64,000 nt of DNA from Anaerovorax odorimutans (GTDB lineage: Bacteria; Bacillota; Clostridia; Peptostreptococcales; Anaerovoracaceae): positions 62,001 to 126,000 of the forward strand of contig NZ_JANFXK010000005.1 of the NCBI RefSeq assembly GCF_024459955.1, read 5' to 3'. Below, piece by piece: positions 49,787-59,323 of this stretch. The position numbers and the translations under genes are program-made. The notes beneath the pieces are model-generated. The model was not told the DNA's origin and did not search any database. It saw only the letters and a program-made list of their open reading frames with translations. The first letter of the stretch is position 1. Each line of letters begins with the position of its first letter.

Positions 49787-52198
49787 ATGAACGAGAAAAA
49801 AACGCATTATGGCCTGATTATGGCCGTTTATCTTTTAGGAATTTTTATGGGTGCTCTGGACACCGGGATCGTAACTCCCGCCAGGACGGTCATTCAGAAC
49901 AACCTGGGCGTCGATGATAACCTGGGTGTCTGGATGATTACCATTTATACGCTGGCCTACGCCGCCAGCATCCCCGTCATGGGCAAGCTCGCGGACCGTG
50001 CCGGAAGGAAATACGTCTATCTGGCCAGCATTTTTCTTTTCGGTGTCGGCTCTCTGCTCTGCGGACTTTCGCAGGACACAGGCAGCTTCACTATGCTGCT
50101 TATCTCCCGCGCTGTTCAGGCCATCGGCGGCGGCGGTATCGTCCCTGTGGCAACCGCTGAATTCGGCACTACCTTTCCGGCGGAAAAACGCGGAATGGCG
50201 CTGGGCATGGTCGGAGGCGTTTACGGGATCGCCAATATCTTCGGTGCCAGCGCCGGAAGCGCCATTCTGGATCTCTTCGGCAGCGATAACTGGCAGTTCA
50301 TCTTCTACGTGAATGTACCGATCACCGTGTTCATCCTCATCGCAGGCTTTGTCTCTCTTCCCAACACCAAAGAAAAGGCTGTGACGAAAATCGACGGATT
50401 TGGAACCGTTCTTCTGGTCATTATGATCCTGAGTCTGATGTACGGCCTGAAGAATATCGACTTTTTCGATTTTGTCAGCACCATCTCCAGCCGCAGCGTA
50501 TGGCCTTTTGTAGCGGCCTTTGCGCTCATGCTCCCGATCTTTATTCTGGCGGAAAAACGAGCTGAAGATCCGGTTATGAATCTCTCCTACTTTAAAAATA
50601 AGGATATCCTCGTTACTCTGATCCTGTCGGTCATGACCGGCGTCATCCTCATGGGCCTGATCTTCGTTCCTCAGCTGTGCGAAAACGCCATGAAAGTGGA
50701 ATCCGGCAGCGGCGGTTATTTTGTCATTATACTGGGCATTTTCGCCGGCGTCGGCGCTCCCGTTTCCGGCAAAATGATCGACCGCTGGGGAGCAAAGCCG
50801 ATCCTTGCCATTGGATTTCTTTCCTCTCTGGCAGGCTCCCTGTTTCTGATCTTTGTCATGACCCGCCATCCGGGCTGGGCTACCGTAGTCGTGAGCCTGA
50901 TTCTCATCGGTCTGGGGATCGGCTTTACCATGGGCACTCCCCTCAACTATATGATGCTGGATCATACTGAGGCGGCAGAATCCAATTCCGCTCTTGCGAC
51001 TTTATCTCTGGTTCGTTCGCTGGGGACAGTCGTCGCCCCTGCCATCATGGTCGGATTTATCGCCCACGCCGGTATAGGCGTTCAAGATGATCTCATGGCG
51101 CTGCTGCCAAAAGAAATCAGCGTGCCCGAGCTTCCCTATGCCGCGGAACTGCAGAAGGAAATGAAAGAACAGGACATCAAGGATATGCCGGACCTCACTG
51201 CCATGACCAGCGTCAAGATCGATATGGATGAAGACAGCGACTACGAAATACCCGAAGATATGCTGGAGCTGATGCAGAGCTCTGATGTAACCACCGTCGT
51301 AGCCAACACCAAGACCTTTGCCAAAACCATGTTCGGCCAGATGACCCCGGAGATCAAAGCTGAAATTGACCGGGGCATTGACAAAGGTACGGATGGCGTC
51401 AAATCCGGCATATCGAAAATGGACGAAAACATTGCTTCCATGGAAAAAGCAGTTGACGGCATGGACCAGGGCATCGCAGGGATGACCACTGCCATCGGCA
51501 AGCAAAAAAGTCAGCTGGCAAAGATGAAAAACAGTCTTTCTCAAATGAAGAAGGGCCTTTCCGGCATCAAAGACGGTATCGATTTTCAGAAAATGATGAA
51601 GGGACAGCTGAGCGGAGCCCGGGCGGTTCTTTCAAAAATGCCTGCCGTTGAAGGCGCGACTTTGGATCAGCTCCTTCCCGATGCCATGAAACAGCAGTTC
51701 GCCCCTCCGGTTACTGCCGAACTGAAAAAAATGACCAGCCTCAGTCAACTGGATAAAAGCATATCCGCCTGTGGAAAAAACATTTCCACTATGAAGAAAA
51801 AATCCTCGGACTTAAAGAGTGGAATCCAAAAGCTGGGTACCGGTATCAAAGGGCTCAGCAGCGGCATCAGTCAGACAAAAGCAAAACTACAGGAAACCAA
51901 AGCCAGCCGTACAAAATTAAAGCAGGGAATCTCCGGTATCCGCAAAGGGAAAAAGGAAGCGCAGGCAACTCTGAAAAAGATGGACTCCATGAAAGCCGCT
52001 GTACCAGGCGCTTTTGAAACAGCGGAGGAAAATTATATAAAGAAAATCGACGCTTCTTCTGATAAAATAGAAAGTACCTTCCAGGAAGCGCTCAACAAAG
52101 GATTCCGGCAGATCTACGCTACCGTAGCCGCAGCCTCTGCCATAGGCCTTTTGCTTCTTTTACTTTATCGAGACAGGAGACGAAGAAATGAACGGTAA
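49787..52198 (+). CDS. DHA2-type MFS multidrug exporter with giant coiled-coil loop
   Basis: An 803-residue transporter of the 14-helix DHA2 drug:proton antiporter type. Helices 1-13 occupy residues 1-430, with motif A GKLADRAGRK and motif C-like GGVYGIANIFGASAGSAIL. Between helix 13 and the final helix (IYATVAAASAIGLLLLLLYRD, about 775-795) lies an insert of about 345 residues. It is rich in Lys, Met, Gly and Ser in coiled-coil-like repeats (GISKMDENIASMEKAVDGMDQGIAGM; further KKMSSDLKSG-type units). The usual loop here is some tens of residues, and it should face outside. The marR gene overlaps its end by 11 bases. Confidence 0.88.
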   Translation: MNEKKTHYGLIMAVYLLGIFMGALDTGIVTPARTVIQNNLGVDDNLGVWMITIYTLAYAASIPVMGKLADRAGRKYVYLASIFLFGVGSLLCGLSQDTGSFTMLLISRAVQAIGGGGIVPVATAEFGTTFPAEKRGMALGMVGGVYGIANIFGASAGSAILDLFGSDNWQFIFYVNVPITVFILIAGFVSLPNTKEKAVTKIDGFGTVLLVIMILSLMYGLKNIDFFDFVSTISSRSVWPFVAAFALMLPIFILAEKRAEDPVMNLSYFKNKDILVTLILSVMTGVILMGLIFVPQLCENAMKVESGSGGYFVIILGIFAGVGAPVSGKMIDRWGAKPILAIGFLSSLAGSLFLIFVMTRHPGWATVVVSLILIGLGIGFTMGTPLNYMMLDHTEAAESNSALATLSLVRSLGTVVAPAIMVGFIAHAGIGVQDDLMALLPKEISVPELPYAAELQKEMKEQDIKDMPDLTAMTSVKIDMDEDSDYEIPEDMLELMQSSDVTTVVANTKTFAKTMFGQMTPEIKAEIDRGIDKGTDGVKSGISKMDENIASMEKAVDGMDQGIAGMTTAIGKQKSQLAKMKNSLSQMKKGLSGIKDGIDFQKMMKGQLSGARAVLSKMPAVEGATLDQLLPDAMKQQFAPPVTAELKKMTSLSQLDKSISACGKNISTMKKKSSDLKSGIQKLGTGIKGLSSGISQTKAKLQETKASRTKLKQGISGIRKGKKEAQATLKKMDSMKAAVPGAFETAEENYIKKIDASSDKIESTFQEALNKGFRQIYATVAAASAIGLLLLLLYRDRRRRNER

Positions 52199-52619
52199 AA
52201 TCTACTCGGAAATAGGCCGTCTGATGATGTCCTACGGCAAATACTTTCGCACCTATATGAAAAAGGCTCTGTCCCCGGCAGGGCTCAATATGGCCGGAGC
52301 CATGGTTCTGATGCTGCTGTATGAAAAAGACGGCCGGAGTCAGGATCAGCTCCTTGAGGGGGTCCATTATGATAAAAGCGTAATGACCCGCACTATGCAG
52401 TCCCTGGAAAAGAACGCTTTTCTGATGCGGCGCAAGAACCCGGATGACGGCAGGTCATGGATCTTTGTTCTCACCCAAAAAGGACGGGATGTGAAGCCTC
52501 AGGTGCTGACCGCGCTCCATGAATGGTGCGCCATTGCCTTTGCCGACATCAGCCAGGAGGACATCGAAACATTGCTGCGGCTCATGATCCGGCTTCAGAC
52601 TAATATCAAAGAGCTTTAA
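52188..52619 (+). CDS. MarR-family regulator of the MFS exporter
   Basis: A 143-residue winged-helix protein: LNMAGAMVLMLLYEKDGRSQDQLLEGVHYDKSVMTRTMQSLEKNAFLMRRKNPDDGRSW shows the MarR recognition helix and wing DDGR. Its start lies within the last codons of the MFS gene (11-base overlap). It probably represses its own operon through the dyads at 49702-49770 and is released by a drug-like ligand. Its TAA stop shares the TTAA with the stop of the convergent GntR gene. Confidence 0.9.
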   Translation: MNGKIYSEIGRLMMSYGKYFRTYMKKALSPAGLNMAGAMVLMLLYEKDGRSQDQLLEGVHYDKSVMTRTMQSLEKNAFLMRRKNPDDGRSWIFVLTQKGRDVKPQVLTALHEWCAIAFADISQEDIETLLRLMIRLQTNIKEL

Positions 52620-54022
52620 TATGTTAGAACCTGTTTTTCATGTTCCAGAAAAGCAACAGCCTGCTTTTCTTCGCTTCTCAGATGGCTTTCCCAGGTAGCG
52701 GCGAACGTTTCAATGTCATCTTTCTTCAAAGCTTCCTCCATGCGTGAATTGATTTCAGCGTATTCCGCATGGAGGTTTTTCTTTTTCAGCCGCACAAAGG
52801 CCAACGGATAGCCCCAGGCCAGCAAATCTCCGATTTTACTGTAACATTCGCGTACCATATTCAGCGGACATGCTGCTTCAACAAACGCAAAGAGCACTTC
52901 AAAGCAAAGAAAGCTCTTTTTCTCCTCACGGATTTGGCAAAACCGCCGCGCCAGCTCTTCGCGTTTTTTCCTGCTTGCGCAGCGCAGGCTTAATGCAGTC
53001 ACCTGACGAACTGTCATAGCAAGCAACTGCAGACTTTCCAGGTATAGCCTGTACCCCTCTTCCATTCCCGGGGCGGAAAGATTGATCTGTATGGGTTCCA
53101 TGCTTATCAAAGTACCTTTACCCTGAAAGGATTTGGTTATTCCAGTACCCTCCAAAAGGCTGAGGGTACGGCGCACAGTATTCTGCGAAACTCCATATTT
53201 CCGCGCCATCTTAGGAAGAGACGGCAGATAGCTGCCGACGGGGTAGCTTCCGTTCATGATTTCCCTTATAATGCGGGAAGCCAGCGTATAACGAAGCTGC
53301 GGCCGCTGACGGTAAATATTCCATTTAAAGGGTATCTGCTCCGGAGGCTCCTCAAAATATTCTCCGTCTGCCTGGTCGATGAAGGCGAACAGAGCCTCTA
53401 CCGCCTCACCGTATGACTGCGAAAACTCCTCTTTTAGGAAGGTGATGATCTCCTCATGGGACTTTCCGGCAGTTTCATATCGTACACGTTCCTCATCCTT
53501 TCCGCCCGCCAGATAGGGAAAGCGGATATAGCGCAGCATTTCCCAATAGAGATTGAGGACCAGACTGTTATTCAAGGTGCTCAGCGTCAGAATATAAAAC
53601 TCTGCCGGCACCGATATGGCTCCGGGTAAAGGTTCTTCCATCTCACGAAGCAGCGTTTGCCAATCCTCCTCGCTCCATCTGCGCAGCCCCTCCTCCCAAA
53701 AAGGTTCAAACAAAATCTGGCCCGACTGGGTCAGATCTATGATTCCCGCTTTTCTGGGAACAAAATATTTGGCTGCGTTTTCCCGCAGCTGACCGGGCTG
53801 GGCATGATAAGTTACCTTCGCCGCTTTTCTGGCATCGGTCCGGATATATCCGTTCTTTTGCAGCAAAGACAGCGCCGAACGAACGGTTGCCGGCGCCATG
53901 CGAAACATGGCGCAGATCTTGGGGATAGACGGCAGAGAATCGCCACAGGTATAAAAGCCAAAAAGGATTCGCGTCTCATAGTATTCATAAACAAGTTTGT
54001 ATAATTCGCTGTCAATTTTCAT
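52616..54022 (-). CDS. Regulator with two GntR-type winged helices
   Basis: A 468-residue protein with two GntR-family DNA-binding domains in one chain. The first is residues 1-70 (GDSLPSIPKICAMFRMAPATVRSALSLLQKNGYI), the second about 245-310 (IMNGSYPVGSYLPSLPKMARKYGVSQNTVRRTLSLLEGTGI). Each is followed by an all-helical segment without a clear FadR, UTRA or aminotransferase domain. An ancient duplication or fusion of a GntR regulator is likely. The start at 54022 has GAGGTG. A perfect 9-bp hairpin inside its 3' coding end (52647-52670) may end the convergent marR transcript. The target is unknown; citrate synthase is the next gene upstream. Confidence 0.82.
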   Translation of the reverse strand: MKIDSELYKLVYEYYETRILFGFYTCGDSLPSIPKICAMFRMAPATVRSALSLLQKNGYIRTDARKAAKVTYHAQPGQLRENAAKYFVPRKAGIIDLTQSGQILFEPFWEEGLRRWSEEDWQTLLREMEEPLPGAISVPAEFYILTLSTLNNSLVLNLYWEMLRYIRFPYLAGGKDEERVRYETAGKSHEEIITFLKEEFSQSYGEAVEALFAFIDQADGEYFEEPPEQIPFKWNIYRQRPQLRYTLASRIIREIMNGSYPVGSYLPSLPKMARKYGVSQNTVRRTLSLLEGTGITKSFQGKGTLISMEPIQINLSAPGMEEGYRLYLESLQLLAMTVRQVTALSLRCASRKKREELARRFCQIREEKKSFLCFEVLFAFVEAACPLNMVRECYSKIGDLLAWGYPLAFVRLKKKNLHAEYAEINSRMEEALKKDDIETFAATWESHLRSEEKQAVAFLEHEKQVLTY

Positions 54023-54126
54023 TATTGCACCTCATGTTTATTTTAGCACAAAGCTTTTTTCCCTTCTATAACTATATTGCCGCGTTGTATGGTGTTCCCG
54101 GTGGATCAAAAAACTCCGAAAAAAAT

Positions 54127-54171
54127 AGGGGAACTGCGGCATTAGACATTATCTAATACCGCAGTTCCCCT
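54127..54171 (-). terminator. Terminator of citrate synthase gene
   Basis: 20-bp arms (54127-54146 and 54152-54171) with one mismatch and a 5-nt loop, followed on the minus strand by TATTTTTTTC. It lies about 25 bases after the citrate synthase stop. Confidence 0.9.
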
Positions 54172-54195
54172 GAAAACCGGTGCTTTGCCGGATAC

Positions 54196-55617
54196 TTATT
54201 CCTTTGGATGATCGAAATTCTCTTCCAGTCTGTATTTGGATGGATCACTGCCTTCCAGCTCGATCACGTTTCTGCGGGCAATCGGTTTGTATATGCGGTT
54301 TTCACCCACGCTCATATAGGCCGGACGAATAATCTTATCTACGTTAATCAGTTCTTCAATGCGGTGAGCGCTCCACCCCACCACTCTGGCAATGGCGAAA
54401 ATCGGTGTATAGAGCTCCAGCGGGATGTCCAGCATACGGTAAACAAGGCCGCTGTAAAAGTCCACGTTGGCACTGACCCCTTTATAGATCTTCCGCTTGT
54501 CGGCAATGACCTGAGGCGCCAGTTCTTCCACTGCGGAATACATCGCGAATTCCCGCTGGTAGCCCTTGGCCTCCGCAAGGTCCTTCACAAAGCCTTTGAA
54601 GATTTCCGCCCGGGGATCGGATACACTGTAAATAGCATGTCCCATACCGTAAATCAATCCCCGCTCGTCAAAAGCCTTTTTATCTACGATATCCTCCAGG
54701 TAGCGTCTGATCGCTTCCTTATCTGTCGTATCCTTTACCGTTTCCTCCAGGTCCCGCATCATTTCCACAACCTTGATGTTCGCGCCACCGTGTTTCGGCC
54801 CCTTGAGCGAACACAGCGCTGCCGCGATAACCGAATAGGTATCGGAACCTGCAGAAGTTACCACTCTGGTCGTAAAGGTGGAATTGTTTCCGCCTCCGTG
54901 CTCCATATGGAGCATCAGGGCAATATCCAGCACGTGAGCCTCAAGCTCCGTGTATTTCATGTCAGGACGCAGCATCCGCAGTATGTTTTCCGCCGTTGAC
55001 AGCGATGGGTCCGGACGGTGGATGTACATGCTCTCATCCTGCTCGTAATGGTTGTAAGCGTGATAGCCATAGACAGCCAGCATTGGGAATACGCCGATGA
55101 GCATCAGACACTGCTGGAGTACATTGTCGATTGACAGGTCCGACGCATTGGGATCATAGGACGAAAGCGTGAGCACGCTTTTGGTCATGATGTTCATAAT
55201 ATCTTTTCCCGGAGCCTTCATGACTACGTCACGGACAAAGTTGGTAGGCAGCCGCCGCATAGTCCCTATCGCTTCCTGAAACTCCGCCAACTCTTCCTCC
55301 GTGGGCAACTCGCCGAAGATCAGAAGGTACGCCGTTTCCTCAAAGCCGTATCTCTCCTCGTGAATCGGCCCCTTTACCAGATCTACCACATCGTATCCCC
55401 GGTAATAAAGCTTGCCCTTGCATGGTACCTTGTGACCCATATATTCTTTATACGCCTCTATTCGCGATATGGAAGTGAGACCGGTGAGCACCCCAATTCC
55501 GTTCTTATCGCGCAGGCCTCTGTTTACATGGTTGTCGTGGAACAGTTCCCCGCTTATAAAGTCATTCTCTCTGCACAGTCTGGAACGGTCTTTCATGTAT
55601 TCATCAATTTTCTTCAT
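54196..55617 (-). CDS. gltA: Citrate synthase (si-type)
   Basis: A 473-residue citrate synthase, somewhat longer than the usual 370-430 because of an N-terminal extension (residues 1-50). Active-site landmarks are present: LMLHMEHGGGNNSTFTTRVV (first His), GPKHGGANIKVVEM (second His), GMGHAIYSVSDPRAEI with GHAIY (third His), and DFYSGLVYRMLDIP with the catalytic Asp. It condenses acetyl-CoA and oxaloacetate. In an anaerobe it feeds an incomplete oxidative branch toward glutamate. It is monocistronic, divergent from a MarR gene 125 bases away that could regulate it. Confidence 0.95.
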   Translation of the reverse strand: MKKIDEYMKDRSRLCRENDFISGELFHDNHVNRGLRDKNGIGVLTGLTSISRIEAYKEYMGHKVPCKGKLYYRGYDVVDLVKGPIHEERYGFEETAYLLIFGELPTEEELAEFQEAIGTMRRLPTNFVRDVVMKAPGKDIMNIMTKSVLTLSSYDPNASDLSIDNVLQQCLMLIGVFPMLAVYGYHAYNHYEQDESMYIHRPDPSLSTAENILRMLRPDMKYTELEAHVLDIALMLHMEHGGGNNSTFTTRVVTSAGSDTYSVIAAALCSLKGPKHGGANIKVVEMMRDLEETVKDTTDKEAIRRYLEDIVDKKAFDERGLIYGMGHAIYSVSDPRAEIFKGFVKDLAEAKGYQREFAMYSAVEELAPQVIADKRKIYKGVSANVDFYSGLVYRMLDIPLELYTPIFAIARVVGWSAHRIEELINVDKIIRPAYMSVGENRIYKPIARRNVIELEGSDPSKYRLEENFDHPKE

Positions 55618-55694
55618 ACAAAGCCTACCTCCTTTTTTATATGGACATTATAACATTTATGTAACTTTTGTCAATTATTGATTTTAGTCATCGT

Positions 55695-55723
55695 TTGACA
55701 TGTGTTACGGTTTGGTATATACT
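55695..55723 (+). promoter_or_regulatory. Near-consensus sigma-A promoter of the MarR gene
   Basis: TTGACA (55695-55700), 17-bp spacer, TATACT (55718-55723). The gene starts 20 bases after the -10 box if the codon at 55743 is used, or 22 bases later at the ATG of MNHAEKSEKEQ (55764). Confidence 0.75.
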
Positions 55724-55742
55724 TAAGGACAGTAATTAGGAC

Positions 55743-56219
55743 TTGAAAGGATTGAATACGATTATGAATCATGCTGAAAAATCGGAGAAAGAACAGATTA
55801 TTGTGTCCCTGTTGGGGCTCCTTCTTAATTACAATCAGTGTTTCAACAACTTTCTCGATATCCGGCAATACCATCTCACCAAGACACAGCTGATGGTCAT
55901 AGTAGCGCTCAGCCGCTATCCGGGTATCACCATGAGCGAGCTGTCGGAAAAGATCAGCACTTCCAGAGAGCAGGCCTCAAGGGCCGTATCTCCCCTCGTG
56001 CGCAGGCAGCTGATCAGCAGGGATACCAATGCGCTCAACCGGCGTCAGATCAATATGGCGCTGACCGATGACGGCCGCAGATACCTCTCCCACATCAAGG
56101 AGAACTATCTGGACCTTTTGGTATCCTCCTTTGATAAACTGACGGATGAGGAATTGCGTACCTTCCTCACCTCTCTGAAAAACATTTCCGAAACTTTGAA
56201 TAAACTGATGGAAACCTAA
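55743..56219 (+). CDS. MarR-family transcriptional regulator
   Basis: A 158-residue winged-helix regulator: LTKTQLMVIVALSRYPGITMSELSEKISTSREQASRAVSPLVRRQLISRDTNALNRRQINMALTDDGRRYL, read in parts, is the MarR domain with recognition helix and wing. The first codon at 55743 is TTG (after AGGACTTGAAAGGA); the ATG at 55764 is the alternative start. It is divergent from citrate synthase and followed directly by its own terminator. The ligand and target are unknown. Confidence 0.85.
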   Translation: MKGLNTIMNHAEKSEKEQIIVSLLGLLLNYNQCFNNFLDIRQYHLTKTQLMVIVALSRYPGITMSELSEKISTSREQASRAVSPLVRRQLISRDTNALNRRQINMALTDDGRRYLSHIKENYLDLLVSSFDKLTDEELRTFLTSLKNISETLNKLMET

Positions 56220-56263
56220 AAGGCCCGGCATGGATATTTCTAAATGCCGTCAGGCCTTTTTCT
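56218..56263 (+). terminator. Terminator of the MarR gene
   Basis: AAAGGCC-CGGCAT paired with ATGCCG-TC-AGGCCTTT, ending in TTTTT; it begins at the stop codon. Confidence 0.8.
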
Positions 56264-56339
56264 TGTATAAGCATTTTCACACTTTCATCAATTCCCGTAT
56301 ATTTTAAAAGCGATTCCCGCTCCCCGGGTACGGGGTATT

Positions 56340-56744
56340 TTACCCTTCGATAATCTTCACAAAGAAGGTTCTCCGTCTGGGTCCATCGAACTCGCAGAAA
56401 TAGAGATCCTGCCAAATGCCAAAAACGATCCTTCCCTGATGGATAATCAGTGTCTGCGAGGGGCCGAACACTGTGGTTTTAATGTGGGCATGGGAGTTCC
56501 CCTCCCCATGGCGGTATTCCCTGTCATCCGTAGGAAACGTATTTTCGAACCCGTACAGCATATCGGAAACCACATCGGGATCAGCGTTTTCGTTGATTGT
56601 GAATCCGGCGGTGGTATGGGGAGAAAAAATCACAGCGATTCCCTCCTTTACGCCGCTCTTCTTAATATCCGCCTGAACCTCTCCGGTAACCTTTATCATC
56701 TGCTGAGGCCGGCCGGTTTCAATTTCATGTTGATAGAAATACAT
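56340..56744 (-). CDS. YjbQ family protein (UPF0047)
   Basis: A 134-residue protein of the YjbQ family: VIFSPHTTAGFTINENADPDVVSDML, HGEGNSHAHIKTTVFGPSQTLIIHQGRIVFGIWQDLYFCEFDGPRRRTFFV, read in parts. The conserved HTTAG, HGEGNSHAH and FGxWQxIxxxEFDGPR motifs are intact. Members have been linked to thiamine phosphate synthase activity, though the true role is uncertain. It is monocistronic here. Confidence 0.92.
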   Translation of the reverse strand: MYFYQHEIETGRPQQMIKVTGEVQADIKKSGVKEGIAVIFSPHTTAGFTINENADPDVVSDMLYGFENTFPTDDREYRHGEGNSHAHIKTTVFGPSQTLIIHQGRIVFGIWQDLYFCEFDGPRRRTFFVKIIEG

Positions 56745-56802
56745 CGTACACTCTCCTTCTCTTCTCTATTATACCAGAAAGCTATAGAATTCTACAAATA
56801 GA

Positions 56803-56846
56803 AAAAGTCCCCTGCGGCCATAAAGATGGTCACATAAGGGACTTTT
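56803..56846 (-). terminator. Terminator of the collagen-like gene
   Basis: Arms AAAAGTCCC (56803-56811) and GGGACTTTT (56838-56846) with a 26-nt loop, followed on the minus strand by TTTTT; 12 bases after the stop. Confidence 0.75.
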
Positions 56847-56858
56847 ATCAAACTGCTG

Positions 56859-57809
56859 CTATCGCTCCAGCCTTACGATGGACAATGTCAGCTGCGTCTC
56901 CGTATTGGCAGTATTGGCGTTAAAGGTCAGGGAAAAGTTGGACCTGCCGGTTATTCCGACAATAACCGTTGTCGAACCGCTGGCGGTCTCACGATCGCTC
57001 CCTGTTTTCGCATAAATACTGTATTCGGTGTGCGGCGCCCCGTCATAAGAAGGGGTAATCTGCATGAATCCGGCAGTGGTAAGGAGCGAGCTCACCTGAA
57101 AGGTTATGTGGTAATAGCCGGGATTCAGGGTTATCGCTGTTTGCGAAGCCGCTGTTATATTTCCGGTGGTATCCGTCACGATCGGGTAAAGGGACATCTG
57201 CGTTCCATCCGTATAACGGGCACCATAGTCCGCATAGGAAGCAAACGCCTGGGCAGTAATGCCCGCAGGTCCGGTAGCGCCTGTGGCTCCCGTGGCACCG
57301 TTTGCTCCTGCAGCGCCCGTTGGCCCAGTTGGACCTGCAGGGCCGGTTGGGCCGGTCGCTCCGGTCGGGCCTGCTGTTCCCGCAATTCCTACAGGGCCAG
57401 TTGCTCCCAAAGGGCCAGCAGGACCCCTGGCACCCGTAGGGCCTGTGGCGCCTGGCAGCCCGGGTTCTCCTGGCAATCCGGCAGGGCCGGTTGCACCCGT
57501 GGGACCCGTTGGACCAGTCACGCCTCTCGGACCGGCAGGACCCATCGGGCCTTGCGGTCCCGTTGAGCCAACGGAACCGCTGACCCCTGTCGCGCCATTC
57601 TCTCCCCGCTCTCCCGCAGGGCCTCTTTCTCCGCTCGGACCAGTGGGACCTGTTGGGCCGGTTGGACCTATTGGGCCTGTGGCTCCGGAAGGACCGGTCG
57701 GACCGGTTGGCCCCACCTCGATGATCGGCGCAGGGCAGTCCGGCTGACAGCACTGACAGGAATCCGCCTCCTGCCGACAGTCGCGACTGTCGATAATACG
57801 CTTATCCAT
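56859..57809 (-). CDS. Collagen-like exosporium-type protein (BclA-like)
   Basis: A 316-residue protein; the ATG at 57809 is chosen over a TTG six bases earlier because GGAG is better spaced. A short Cys-rich N-terminus (residues 1-30, [15 protein letters not shown]) is followed by about 50 uninterrupted Gly-X-Y triplets (about 35-187, many GPT, GAT, GPA), then a C-terminal beta domain of about 130 residues resembling the BclA/TNF-like trimerisation head. Clostridial and Bacillus BclA proteins form hair-like filaments on the exosporium. No signal peptide is present, as expected for a mother-cell-made spore-surface protein. A candidate sigma-K promoter precedes it. Confidence 0.9.
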   Translation of the reverse strand: MDKRIIDSRDCRQEADSCQCCQPDCPAPIIEVGPTGPTGPSGATGPIGPTGPTGPTGPSGERGPAGERGENGATGVSGSVGSTGPQGPMGPAGPRGVTGPTGPTGATGPAGLPGEPGLPGATGPTGARGPAGPLGATGPVGIAGTAGPTGATGPTGPAGPTGPTGAAGANGATGATGATGPAGITAQAFASYADYGARYTDGTQMSLYPIVTDTTGNITAASQTAITLNPGYYHITFQVSSLLTTAGFMQITPSYDGAPHTEYSIYAKTGSDRETASGSTTVIVGITGRSNFSLTFNANTANTETQLTLSIVRLER

Positions 57810-57838
57810 AAACAATTTCTCCTTTTCATAGAATACTT

Positions 57839-57866
57839 TATTTTATGAATAAAACCCCATGGTGTG
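57839..57866 (-). promoter_or_regulatory. Candidate sigma-K promoter of the collagen-like gene
   Basis: On the minus strand CACA (57863-57866), 15-bp spacer, CATAAAATA (57839-57847), matching the mother-cell sigma-K form mACm - CATAnnnTA. It lies 30 bases before the start codon. Confidence 0.5.
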
Positions 57867-57915
57867 CGTATCGCCGTGCCATACGCTCCTCCGTTCGCCC
57901 TCAGCCAGAAAAAGC

Positions 57916-59139
57916 TTATAATTTTACAGAGATCGATTTTCCTTCTTTGCGCCAGTTTCTGAACTCAGCCGTAGCTGTAAACAATGCGTCCGACGATGAG
58001 TTGAGCGCTGTCTCGCAGGAATCCTGAATAACGCCGATGATAAAACCTACGCCGACTACCTGCATGGCAATGTCATTGGAAATACCAAACAGGCTGCATG
58101 CCAGTGGAATCAGAAGCAGTGAACCGCCTGCCACTCCTGATGTTCCGCATGCCGCTACGGACGCTACTACGCTCAGCAGCAAAGCTGTGGGGAAATCTAC
58201 TGTAACCCCCAGCGTATTTGCCGCAGCCAATGTAAGTACGTTGATTGTAATGGCTGCCCCCGCCATGTTGATGGTAGCTCCCAAAGGAATGGAAACCGAA
58301 TATTTTTCTTCGTCCAGTCCCAGCTCTTCACACAGAGACATATTAACCGGAATGTTGGCAGCGGAACTTCTTGTGAAGAACGCCATGATGCCGCTGTCCT
58401 TGATGCATTTCAAAACCAGTGGATACGGATTTTGACGGATATTCAAGAATACAATAATCGGATTTACGATGAAGGCTACAAAGAGCATGCAGCCCACCAG
58501 TACCAGGATGATCCGTCCATAGGAAGCAAACGCCTTGATTCCAGTGGTTGAGATCGTTGTGAACACCAGTCCTAAAATACCGAACGGCGCACAATTGATG
58601 ACCCAGCGAATCGCTGTGGAAAGCGCGTCTGAAATATTTTCCAGCATATTTTTCGTGTTATCGGACGCAGCCCGCAGAGCCAGTCCAAAGATAACCGCCC
58701 AAACCAGCACGCCGATATAATTGGCGTCTACGATGGAACCGATGGGATTGCTCACTGCGTTCATCAGCAGATTTTTCAGAACTTCCGCGATTCCTCCGGG
58801 AGCCGTGGCCTCAGCCCCTTCGGCCAGCGTCAATGTTGCCGGGAACAAAAAGCTTGCAAGGACCGCTGTAAAGGATGCCAGCAGCGTACCGATCAGGTAG
58901 AGCACGATAATTCGCGTCATATTGCTGCTGTTTCCCTTCTGGTGCCTGCACAGGGAATGAATAACCAAAAAGAACACCAACAAAGGTGCCAGCGCTTTCA
59001 GCGCGCCTACGAATAAGTCTCCCAAAATGCCGATTACCGCAGCCTTCGGGATAAGTAAACCTAAGATAATTCCTACTATCAATCCTGCAACGATTCGTTT
59101 GACCAGACTGATACTGTTCCATTTTCTGATAATACTCAT
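57916..59139 (-). CDS. sstT: Na+/serine-threonine symporter SstT
   Basis: A 407-residue DAACS-family symporter with eight transmembrane helices and two re-entrant hairpins. The conserved segments are [15 protein letters not shown] (hairpin 1 serine-rich motif), [20 protein letters not shown] (NMxG-type sodium site), and [23 protein letters not shown] (hairpin 2). The sequence from [25 protein letters not shown] on follows SstT closely. It imports serine and threonine with Na+. Monocistronic in this window. Confidence 0.93.
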   Translation of the reverse strand: MSIIRKWNSISLVKRIVAGLIVGIILGLLIPKAAVIGILGDLFVGALKALAPLLVFFLVIHSLCRHQKGNSSNMTRIIVLYLIGTLLASFTAVLASFLFPATLTLAEGAEATAPGGIAEVLKNLLMNAVSNPIGSIVDANYIGVLVWAVIFGLALRAASDNTKNMLENISDALSTAIRWVINCAPFGILGLVFTTISTTGIKAFASYGRIILVLVGCMLFVAFIVNPIIVFLNIRQNPYPLVLKCIKDSGIMAFFTRSSAANIPVNMSLCEELGLDEEKYSVSIPLGATINMAGAAITINVLTLAAANTLGVTVDFPTALLLSVVASVAACGTSGVAGGSLLLIPLACSLFGISNDIAMQVVGVGFIIGVIQDSCETALNSSSDALFTATAEFRNWRKEGKSISVKL

Positions 59140-59323
59140 GTTAAACCTCTTTACTTAACTATGAAAATTTATAATTGCCGTAGCGGACGCGGCGTTTACG
59201 ACCGCCATATATAAGTTTAACGCAAAGTTAGAAAATGTCAAATAGTTTCGTCAACGGGACTGTCTTTAACCCCCATAACGAAGCACTCTTTACGGAAAAA
59301 ACAAATCCCATACATCCGGATCA

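Noticed and set aside
57030-57753. Several long frames rich in Arg, Ser or Pro on both strands of the collagen-like gene
   Set aside because: They are frame-shifted or antisense readings of the Gly-X-Y repeats.
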